NCBI GenBank assembly: GCA_963693365.1
Contig: CAVNZM010000003.1
Span: 1,364,001 to 1,428,000, forward strand
Length of the DNA: 64,000 nt
Direction: 5' to 3'
From: Amoebidium appalachense
Taxonomy: Eukaryota; Ichthyosporea
Shown in pieces: positions 56,217 to 64,000 of the stretch. The notes under the pieces were generated by a model. That model was not told where the DNA came from. It was given only the letters and a program-made list of their open reading frames with translations, and did not search any database. Numbering within the stretch: the stretch's first letter is position 1; each line of letters opens with the position of its first letter. The position numbers were made by a program, and so were the translations under genes.

Positions 56217-56688
56217 CGTTGGCCACCTCATGGTGGCCTCGTGTGCACCCTGGTGATGGGCCATGTACAGCATGGCCGAAAAGAGAGCACAATGAAAACA
56301 AGTCGTTGAAGATATAAAAGTTAACTGTGCATGTTGGGTGGCTAGTTAACTTGCACTAAAGCACACAAATAAACGTGTCTAACACACCAATTGCAGTTAA
56401 ACATAAATCTTACTTCACACAACTAAAAATATTCTGAGAATATCCGGGAATAAAGCACACTACCACTCTAAGAATAGAATCCTGTGGCAAATATAGACAT
56501 GACATCATCTGAACCGCGAATATTAATTAATGAGCACAATTAGCACGTTGCTAGTGAAGCTCGTCATTGGTTCAGTTTTGGCTCAAACATATAACTACCA
56601 TATATGAATATGACCTTAAACAAAAGCTCTATGCACTCGAGTGAGTGTTGAAACAATTATTCAATTGCTCAGAAACTTTCTCTAACAG
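56217..56688. other. AT-rich spacer
   Basis: Ordinary AT-rich sequence with an inverted CCAAT box near 56,569; no gene is seen. It may include an intron ending at the acceptor at 56,688. Confidence 0.4.
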
Positions 56689-56966
56689 ACATTGCTAGCC
56701 GGGAGTACCAGTGTACTCCAACAACTACCCGCTCTCAGTTCCGGCAACTGTGTGCAGCCTTTAAGCAGGTCCTGGACGAAAGAGACGGCTTCAAAAACGA
56801 TGCAGATACATATCGTGTGCGGTTTGAAATGGCTGAGCAGCGTGTGGACACTCGTAACCGTATGATAGAGGGTATGACCAGGCGTACACGTGGCCTGGAA
56901 GAGGCTGTATGCGATATGGACCTCGAGCTCAAACATTTTAGGGAGATTAATTATCCTGGATATTAG
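56689..56966 (+). CDS. Terminal exon of a coiled-coil protein
   Basis: A tctctaacag acceptor at 56,688 opens a frame of 92 codons to TAG at 56,964. The sequence is strongly coding in character: SQFRQLCAAFKQVLDERDG, then RVRFEMAEQRVDTRNRMIEG and EEAVCDMDLELKHF, a helical, charged coiled-coil style like the gene at 50,989. The first codon is split after one base, so an upstream exon is expected; it was not located, and the exon could be the displaced 3' end of one of the neighbouring coiled-coil genes. The only in-frame ATGs are internal. Confidence 0.5.
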
Positions 56967-57099
56967 TGCTGATTTATTTGGCTTTCATTTTTATCATTGC
57001 GTGCTCGTTAGGGGCTTTATATCAACTAGACAACGTTAAAGGGGCAGGTCCCTTAATACATTAATACGGCACGTGTTCATAAGTGCATGCTTGGCTCAT

Positions 57100-57433
57100 C
57101 CACACACACGCACACACACACCCACACACACCCACACACACCCCCACACCCCCCCACACACACACCCACACACCCACCCCCACCCACCCCCACACACACA
57201 TACACACCCACACGGCACACACACACACGCACACACCCACCCCCCCCCCCCCCCACACACATACACACTCACACCCACATACACCCACACACACACCCAC
57301 ACACACACACACATACACACACCCAAACACACACTCACACCCACACACACCCACACCCACACACCCACACACCCACACACACACATACCCACACACCCAC
57401 ACACCCACACCCACACACACCCACTGGCACACA

Positions 57434-57467
<34 letters not shown>

Positions 57468-57533
57468 TGCACGTCGCACTGCCCCCCCCCCCCCCCCCCC
57501 CAATACAGACACACACCCACCCACCCACCCACA

Positions 57534-57572
<39 letters not shown>

Positions 57573-57728
57573 GCACACGCATGCACGCACTGCCCCCCCC
57601 CCCCACATACACACACATACACACACACACACACACACACAAACACACGGCATGCACGCACTGCCCCCCCCCCCCCCCCCCATACACACACACAAACACA
57701 CACATGCACGCACTGCCCCCCCCCCCCC

Positions 57729-57769
<41 letters not shown>

Positions 57770-57813
57770 ACACACCCACACCCACACACCCACACCCACA
57801 CACACACACACAC

Positions 57814-57860
<47 letters not shown>

Positions 57861-57888
57861 CACGCACTGCCCCCCCCCCCCCCCAATA

Positions 57889-57959
<71 letters not shown>

Positions 57960-58106
57960 ACATGCACGCACTGCCCCCCCCCCCCCCCCCCACATACACA
58001 CACATACACACACACACACACACACAAACACACACATGCACGCACTGCCCCCCCCCCCCATACACACACACAAACACACACATGCACGCACTGCCCCCCC
58101 CCCCCC

Positions 58107-58194
<88 letters not shown>

Positions 58195-58284
58195 AACACA
58201 CACATACACACACACACAAAACACACACACACACACACACACATGCACGCACTGCCCCCCCCCCCCCCCATACACACACGCCGC

Positions 58285-58315
<31 letters not shown>

Positions 58316-58357
58316 CGTGACAAACACACACATGCACGCACTGCCCCCCCTCCCCCC

Positions 58358-58411
<54 letters not shown>

Positions 58412-58600
58412 AACACAGTGCACATGCACGCACTGCCCCCCCCCCCCCCCTACACACTCACATACACACACACACCCACACACACACACATACACACACA
58501 CACACACTGGCACACACATACATACACGCACTGCCTCCCCCCCCCCCCCCTACACACTCACATACACACACACCCACACACACACATACACACACACACA
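57100..58600. repeat. CA-rich minisatellite with a TGCACGCACTGCC plus C-run core
   Basis: About twelve copies of atgcacgcactgcc followed by a run of 8-18 C and then CA-rich sequence, at roughly 57,465, 57,577, 57,651, 57,704, 57,858, 57,962, 58,037, 58,083, 58,243, 58,333, 58,427 and 58,527. Spacing varies from about 46 to 160 bases through the CA tracts. The first 350 bases are CA/CCCA-rich without the core. No coding role is seen. Confidence 0.9.
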
Positions 58601-58601
58601 C

Positions 58602-58840
58602 GAATCAACGTCCACGCCCACAGCGTCCCCCATGAGGTCCGGGAGCTGTAGCCTCCTAACCACGTCCGCCACCTCCATGGCGCACTCGGCGTGCATGACT
58701 GACAGCACTGGATTGCGTGTTGCGCGGACGAGCAGAGACACAGTGGTGCAGTGTGAAAACACCACAGACACACAACAACAAAACACGGAACGATCGCAGC
58801 AGTGTACACAACAGACATCAATGTTTAGACACGACTGCAC
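58602..58840 (-). CDS. Possible exon on the minus strand, tentative
   Basis: An open frame on the minus strand has internal ATGs; the segment from 58,696 (MHAECAMEVADVVRRLQLPD) to a donor-like gattc/gtgtgt at 58,602 has the look of coding sequence. The following intron would be the (GT)n/G-run side of the minisatellite, and no second exon was identified. No family is assigned. Confidence 0.3.
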
Positions 58841-59609
58841 TCAATTTATTTTGATCTTCGAATAAATACCTGAAATTCCTTTAAGTCTAATCCATACATG
58901 ATTTCCGACCAGTCGGAAATCAGATCTGTCTCTAATAGAAACCAATCACTAAGAACCAATTGCTTTCAGAGAGATCTGGTACGCGGAGACGTACACGATA
59001 GGACACAGATACTAGTTAAGATCAACTCGTGTCATTATCAAGGCCGTTCTAACCTATGATACACTGCAAAGACTCAGACATATCACACTTGACCTTGATG
59101 ATTGGTTAAAGCCCGGCAACACATGAAAACTAAAGTAAATTAATGAAGTCTGATAACACATGTCAAACTAAGTGTAGCCTAAGTGTGTTACCGTCCAATC
59201 AACACATATTAAGTAACACAGATCTACCTAACGTATATTAGTAGAAAAGAAATACAATTATACACATGAAGACAAGGAGAGAAAGAAAAGAAAATAAGGA
59301 AGGAGAAAAAGAAAGGAGAAGAGAGCACAGATCAACAAACAAGATAGTAATAGTATAACTATAACTAGAGATATTTATGTACACACGAACATGTACACGT
59401 CTCTCCCTGAGTGGGTGGATCCGTGTACACACATATAAATAATCTAATTGATATTACAATACACGATTAAAGCCGATACAACACGATTACAAGTATACAA
59501 GCATATCGGAGATCGATGCTACACTTTACATAATAGGAGTGTGGCATTTACACTAAGCATATGAACTGAAACATAACACAAACTGAGAAGATCTTAGAAT
59601 ATGTAAATA
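58841..59609. other. AT-rich spacer without a gene
   Basis: Ordinary AT-rich sequence with CCAAT boxes (gattggtt near 59,101, gtccaatca near 59,192) and an A/G-rich stretch at 59,270-59,330. It separates the minisatellite from the GC-rich gene cluster and may include a 5' boundary of an integrated element. Confidence 0.45.
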
Positions 59610-60149
59610 CTACGTATTACAACAGTGGAAGTAGAGGTAGCTCACGAGCCGGCCGCCCTCACGCCACATGTTCCTGGCGCTGAACCCGGCCGTGGCGTTG
59701 CGGCCGCCCGTGGGGCAGCTGTTGCCGCAGATCCCGGGCAGCTTGGCGCCCTTTACAAAGTCGAAGCGCGGATCGAAACACACGCTGTACGCAAACACGG
59801 CCTCCAGCGTGGGATCCAGCGCGACCTTCCATTGGAACGAGCACTGGTCGGTGCCCACGCACCCAGCCGGCAGCCGCATGCGCAGGTCGCCGCCCTGCAC
59901 CAGCATGTTGGCCTCTTTGCCGGCGGTCATGGTGACGTTGGGGACGTCTGCGGTGAGTGACGCCACAGTGTAGGGCCCGTCGGGGGCCCTGTCAAAGGTG
60001 CGGAAGAACTGCAGCGCGGTGCCGGTGGGGCACTGGGAGCGCTTCGCGGCGGCGGGTGGCGCCGGTAGCGACATCAGCGCCGCCCAGCAAAGGACGGCGC
60101 GGGTCATGGTCATGGGAGTTCGGGACATTTCTTTCCTGCCGCCCATCAA
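59610..60149 (-). CDS. PL14-like polysaccharide lyase, secreted, C-terminally short (179 aa)
   Basis: The most likely start gives a signal peptide (TRAVLCWAALMSLPAPPAAA) followed by a beta-rich domain. The PL14 signature is present: YSVCFDPRFDFVKGAKLPG followed by GG and FSARNMWREGG...SYLYF. Enzymes of this family, including chlorella-virus vAL-1 and mollusc alginate lyases, cut acidic sugars by beta-elimination. The ORF ends soon after the MWR motif, before the C-terminal half of the domain, so it is truncated or continues in an unseen exon; catalytic activity is doubtful. It is intronless here, GC-rich, and 39 bases from the divergent Erv1-like gene. Confidence 0.7.
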   Translation of the reverse strand: MMGGRKEMSRTPMTMTRAVLCWAALMSLPAPPAAAKRSQCPTGTALQFFRTFDRAPDGPYTVASLTADVPNVTMTAGKEANMLVQGGDLRMRLPAGCVGTDQCSFQWKVALDPTLEAVFAYSVCFDPRFDFVKGAKLPGICGNSCPTGGRNATAGFSARNMWREGGRLVSYLYFHCCNT

Positions 60150-60188
60150 TGATTAAAACGCACCGCACGCAGCTTGTGACAAACAGAC

Positions 60189-61165
60189 ATGAACACGCAC
60201 ATCTGGGGGCCCTCCGCCTGGAGGTTCGTCTTTGCTGTGGCCCGTGCGGCGCGGCAACTGCCGGCAGGCGACCCGGGGCGCCGTGAGTTTGAGAACTTTG
60301 CGGACGCCTGCGGTGCGCTCCTTCGTGCGGCTACTGCAGGCAGTCGTACGAGGCGCGTTTCCGCGAGGCCGTGCGCCCATACGCGGCGAGCCGGCCGCTC
60401 TACTGGGCCTGGCGACTCAGGGGCCTGGTGGGGGAGAAGCTGGGCGAGGCGCACCCGTTGCCGTACGAGCAGTTCTGCCGGCGCATGGACGCGGATGTTG
60501 GTACCTGCACGCTACATGATGAGCTCTGCCAGCTGGTGGCGCCGCTGGCCATTTGGGCCCAGCGGCAGGCGGACGGCGGCAAGGCCGCCTGGGACGCCGC
60601 GCATGCTTTCCAATTGGCGGCGGGGATCCTGCGCGCAGCCTCGCCTGGTGCCCGGTGTGCCCTGGCCGACTGGGCCGAGTCCGTGGCGCGGGCGCTGGAG
60701 GAGGGCCGCCCGCCCCAGGACTGTGCAGGGGTGTCCGAGGGGCTGTTCCAAAGGTACCTCCAGGCGTACGTGGACGAGGCCCGGCCACGGCGGCCGCGCG
60801 ACCCGCCCACCCCGGCGCAGTCGCAATGGTCCGAGTGCCCCCGCTGTATCGCCTACGTGTGGGGCCCGCCCATGTGGCGCAAGCTGACTCGGGCAGCCGC
60901 CAGGGAACAGGCGCGTCCGGGGTCCAACCCTGGGGCCGCCAGCCGCATTTTAGGAACAGTACCGTGCCCTGCCTGCTACTCTCGCACCTGGGTGGCCATG
61001 AAGGAGGTGCCTGTGGAAGTGACCTGGGAGAGCGACCCGGTGCGGTACGTGTGGGAGCTGCGCCGGAGACTGGGACCACCACGGCCAACCCCGGGCAATC
61101 CGCTTTCATTGGACATGTTCCGCCTGCGGGCCTCTCTCATCGGCATCCATGGCGCCAACGAATAA
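60189..61165 (+). CDS. Protein with two Erv1/Alr-like sulfhydryl-oxidase modules, one frameshift
   Basis: The N-terminus starts MNTHIWGPSAWRFVFAVA, the WGPxxW helix of the Erv/ALR fold. Near 60,320-60,335 the frame is lost: the expected CxxC-containing stretch appears in the next frame, and the span of 977 bases is one short of a multiple of three, so a single-base deletion is likely. The second frame (from 60,371) runs to TAA at 61,163 and carries a second module: YVWGPPMWRKLTRAA, then TVPCPACYS with a CPAC pair. Erv/ALR enzymes form disulfides with FAD, and viruses with large genomes often encode them. Two modules in tandem are unusual. The stop overlaps an AATAAA signal. Activity is doubtful if the frameshift is real; a sequencing error is possible. 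Confidence 0.65.
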
Positions 61166-61222
61166 AAGGCGGCCCCGCCCCAAGACAGCGCTCACATCGA
61201 CCGACGGATCAACTGACACAGC

Positions 61223-61852
61223 ATGTACGCATCGTTGCCGCGCGTGGCCATTCCCTTCCGCCTCGATGACAGTTCGAGCCGCGTGCCTGGACAGGGCGAC
61301 TCGCGCGACAACGTCGGACTCTGGTGGGACGACGCGTGCACGGTGTGCCACGACGCCATAGGGCCGGACGGTCCGGTTCTTGCCACCACCTGCTGCGCCG
61401 CGCGCCACTATCACGCCGCGTGCCTGTGCCAGTGGTTGCATCAGGCCGACACTTGCCCGTCGTGCCGGCGGCGCCTGAACTGGCGCCAGCTGGAGAGGCT
61501 GCGCCAGGCGGGCGAGCCGCCTGTTTCACTTGTCGACAATCTGCATGAGTGGTGCGGGAACTGGGCACGGGTGCCGTTGGCCGAGGCGGCGCAGGATGGT
61601 GTCGCGGAGCTGAGGGCGGCGATGGCCTCTGGTCTGACTAGCCGTGAAGAAGGCATGGGGGCGGCACTGCGGGCGGCTGTCCAGGACGGGGACGCCCCCT
61701 CTGTGGCCCTCCTCCTCGAGGCCGGGGCCAATTTGGCGGTCACGGTCGAGGCGCTGGTGCTCGCGGCCTGCTCGGCCAGGGAACCAGCCAAGAAGGTGGA
61801 GCAGCTCCTCGACACGGTACCCGACTACAATTGGGGGCGCGGCACCCCGTGA
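61223..61852 (+). CDS. RING-H2 finger protein with ankyrin-like repeats (209 aa)
   Basis: Residues about 39-82 form a RING-H2-like finger: CTVC, then CCAARHYHAACLCQW with the ligand His pair, and CPSC. Such domains act as ubiquitin E3 ligases. The C-terminal half has at least one clear ankyrin-like repeat (GDAPSVALLLEAGANL) and partial flanking ones, which would bind a target protein. The start ATG lies 57 bases after the Erv1-like stop, same strand. It is intronless and GC-rich like its neighbours. RING-ankyrin proteins are common in large DNA viruses and eukaryotes. Confidence 0.75.
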   Translation: MYASLPRVAIPFRLDDSSSRVPGQGDSRDNVGLWWDDACTVCHDAIGPDGPVLATTCCAARHYHAACLCQWLHQADTCPSCRRRLNWRQLERLRQAGEPPVSLVDNLHEWCGNWARVPLAEAAQDGVAELRAAMASGLTSREEGMGAALRAAVQDGDAPSVALLLEAGANLAVTVEALVLAACSAREPAKKVEQLLDTVPDYNWGRGTP

Positions 61853-61885
61853 ATGGTGACGTCACAGGTGTGACGTCACATTCAC
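61853..61885. promoter_or_regulatory. Paired CRE-like palindromes
   Basis: Two copies of tgacgtca are separated by eight bases and flanked by gaat and attc, giving a near-palindrome just behind the RING gene stop. tgacgtca is the canonical CREB/ATF (bZIP) site. Confidence 0.5.
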
Positions 61886-61893
61886 GCGGTCCC

Positions 61894-62641
61894 GCAGCCC
61901 CCAAATATGGCATAAGTTGAGATGTGTGATATCTGTGTATATCGCGATATGGGATATGGGATATGGGTGGATATATGTACAGGAGCACGTGCACACACTG
62001 TGTGTGTGTGTGTAAAACACGTGCAGCGCACGTGATTGTAATTAAATAATTAAAGAGAGAGAGGGCGGAACACGTGTACGCGTACGTGTACGCGTACATG
62101 TGGTGCGCACACGTACAGGTGCTGCGGATCGAAGGAATGCGAAATGATTCTGAATTCAGGCGAAAACTGACCAATGGAAATAGCCGCCCAATCGGAATTA
62201 GGAGGCGAAAAAGCAAATTTGCCGGAAAACTGACCAATCAGAACCGCAGCCCCCAAAGATATGGCATAAGTGGATGTGAGATGTGTGATATCTGTGTACA
62301 CACATCGCGATATGGGATATGAGATATGGGTGGATATATGTACAGGAGCACGTGCACACACTGTGTGTGTAAAACACGTGCAGCGCACGTGAATTTAACT
62401 AAATAATTAAAGAGAGAGAGGGCGCGCCGCGTGGACGCGTACGTGTACGCGTACATGTGGTGCGCACACGTACAGGTGCTGCGGATCGAAGGAATGCGAG
62501 AATTCTGAATTCCGACGAAAACTGACCAATGGGAATTCGAATCCTGAATTCAATGGGAAACTGACCAATGGAAATAGCCACCCAATGGGAATTAGGAGGC
62601 GAAAAAGCAAATTTGCCGGAAATCATGACCAATCAGAGCGC
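61894..62641. repeat. Tandem duplication of about 352-396 bp with CCAAT boxes and acgtgtacgcgtac repeats
   Basis: Unit 1 is 61,894-62,245 and unit 2 62,246-62,641, near-identical except for an extra gaattc-rich stretch in unit 2. Each unit has a gggatatggg cluster, gcacgtgcacaca...cacgtgcagcgcacgtg, an interlocking acgtgtacgcgtac palindrome, and two to three gaccaat boxes. It sits between the RING gene and the last ORF and probably holds the regulatory region for the latter. No gene is present. Confidence 0.9.
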
Positions 62642-62965
62642 GTAAGCCGAAATCTGTACATTCCATCCCGAAACTGACCAATAGGACCGCGAATGGCTCA
62701 TTGTTTTTGGTAAACAGAGGCGGCCGGCCGGCGGCGACCAGACACACGCACAGACTTATTGTTTTTGCGTACTGCTTCGTGAGATTTGGTCCCAGGAGAG
62801 ATTTTTGCTTTTGAGATTTCACTGGGCTTTGAGATTTAACTGAATAGACACAGGCACAGAGACGTTATTTTGCATACTGTTCTTTATTGAGGCGTTGCTC
62901 TGGCACAGCCAGGCTAGCAACCATTGATTAGATTGATACTTGAGATTTATAAGATTACAGTCTGA
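62642..62965. promoter_or_regulatory. Region upstream of the terminal ORF
   Basis: Contains gaccaatagg (62,664) and two gagattt...actg-type repeats near 62,780-62,840. tttataag lies at 62,947, only just upstream of the open frame. Acceptor-like cag sites at 62,958 and 62,993 would allow the frame to begin with an exon. Confidence 0.35.
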
Positions 62966-64000
62966 GATCTAAGGTTACCATTCAAGCTGTTCAGTGAGAG
63001 CCAGGAAGAGTTTGAAGATGATCTGTTGCGGGCACTGGATGCCGACCCGCAGCAGGTCCTGCAGGCCCACCCCTTCCTGCAGGCCATGTTGGCCCCACCA
63101 CCCCCACCCCCACCCCTCCTAGGCCTCCCCCCCGCCCCCGCCCCCATCAACCACCCCGATGACCCCCAGATCATTGCCATGCCGGCCGAGGGCAACTGGC
63201 GGCTGCGTTCCCGTGTAGATGACATGCAGGCACGGGGATTGGGTGTACGCGGCCACACCCTCGAGTACCAACCCCTGCGCACCCTTGACGTGACTGAGTT
63301 CCCCCAGTTTTTTGCAGCCATGCTGTTCGATGCCATGGCCCGTGCAGATGTGCAGGCGGGGGACATGCTGATTGTGCGTATCATCAGCCTGCATGTGCAG
63401 GCCAACGGTGTGGACAACCAGGTGGGGGATGATGGCAACCCCAACGCCGACGTGACCAACCGCCGTGTGTTTACTGCAGGCCCCATGGAGGTGTTCAATG
63501 GTGATGTCAACGCCGTGGTGCTCAAGCTGATGGAGAACATACGGCAACGTACCCAGAGTGCAGCCGAGACCTTCATGGACGGCAGATCCACCGTGCATCT
63601 GACGGTGGCCCGACCCAAGGACATGGTGAGGAGGGGGGCCTGTGGGTCCCTGTCCACCACCACGGGGGTGAATGCACGGTGGCTGCACGATCTGGTGGAG
63701 GCCAAGGCCGTGGTGGATGTGACCGCCCTTGTGCAGGATGCATGCAGCACCGACGACCCACAGGTGACCGGGGAGACCTTCCTGGACCACCAGCAGCTGC
63801 ACCGCTTTGCCTACGGCCCCAACTGTGCCCAGCTGTGCCTGGTGTACTGCATGGTGATGTGGGTGAAGAAGGCAGCCAATGGCAACGAGCAGGCCAACCT
63901 ACCCACCGAGCACACACGCAAGGTGCTGGGCAAGGGGGGCAACCTCATGGATCGCAAGGACCACCACGTGCTGTGCCACCTGCTGACCCCAAAGGAGGTA
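62966..64000 (+). CDS. Large unidentified ORF, incomplete at the window end (345 or more aa)
   Basis: A stop at 62,963 is followed by an uninterrupted frame to the window edge. The first ATG in the frame is at 63,086; the coding-like sequence upstream (FSESQEEFEDDLL) suggests a spliced or earlier start. A Pro-rich linker is followed by a mixed alpha/beta region (for example GHTLEYQPLRTLDVTEF and MLIVRIISLHVQANG), then HLTVARPKDMVRRG and a Cys/His-containing segment (YGPNCAQLCLVYC). The style recalls the N-terminal parts of large ORFs preceding or fused to protein-primed type-B polymerases in Polinton-like and other eukaryotic elements, but this is from memory and unconfirmed. It is GC-rich and intronless over 1 kb. 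Confidence 0.6.

Noticed and set aside
57061-58865. 400-590 residue Thr-His-Pro and Cys-Val-Gly frames
   Set aside because: Products of CA tracts and C runs in the minisatellite.
61740-62632. Minus-strand frames over the tandem duplication
   Set aside because: They arise because the unit is duplicated; no start context, no domain, and they cross CCAAT and palindrome clusters that look regulatory.
62947-63917. Minus-strand frames opposite the terminal ORF
   Set aside because: Ser/Arg/His-rich shadows of a GC-rich plus-strand gene; the plus-strand frame is longer and has normal protein composition.

Overview
The window is nuclear DNA of an intron-bearing eukaryote, probably a unicellular protist. 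Four multi-exon genes can be rebuilt with GT-AG introns and the standard code, several genes have TATA boxes 50-200 bases upstream of the start, and bacterial features are absent. About half of the sequence is simple repeat: long G and C runs, (CA)n/(GT)n, (GA)n, a perfect CGCA array, and minisatellites. The species is not identifiable by eye. A CoA-disulfide reductase fused to a rhodanese domain would fit an anaerobic or low-oxygen life style, but this is only a hint.

Region 1 (1-28 kb) holds three host genes. A minus-strand CoA-disulfide reductase-like/rhodanese fusion has two exons. A six-exon plus-strand gene encodes a 1,580-residue membrane protein with signal peptide, Gln/Pro-rich luminal part, one membrane span, a long coiled coil and a Pro/Gln-rich tail, which is a TANGO1-like layout. 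A ten-exon plus-strand gene encodes a 920-residue FUSC-type membrane protein. Their introns are built almost wholly of low-complexity DNA.

Region 2 (28-42.9 kb) is repeat-dominated: about 90 perfect CGCA units, a 1.6-kb block of degenerate GGATATCC-like words with a second, inverted copy at 47 kb, a large inverted duplication around a small gene (exon 1 copies at 36.2 and 39.7 kb on opposite strands, one with a stop codon), and nested tandem duplications.

Region 3 (42.9-56 kb) contains two DIRS-order (tyrosine-recombinase) retrotransposons. Element 1 keeps gag and RT-RNase H but lost the recombinase and ends in a perfect 101-bp fold-back. Element 2 keeps gag and recombinase but lost RT-RNase H, and shows the full split-direct-repeat layout (A1 ... 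B1-A2-B2) of PAT/Ngaro-type elements. Element 2 sits inside a coiled-coil gene, and the reading frame resumes exactly on its far side.

Region 4 (about 48-64 kb, outside the retroelements) carries compact, mostly intronless genes unlike those of region 1: coiled-coil proteins, a PL14-like polysaccharide lyase, a protein with two Erv1/Alr-like modules (frameshifted), a RING-ankyrin protein, and a long ORF running off the window. The content and tight divergent spacing suggest an integrated large DNA virus or virus-like element. No capsid or polymerase gene is visible, so this remains an inference.
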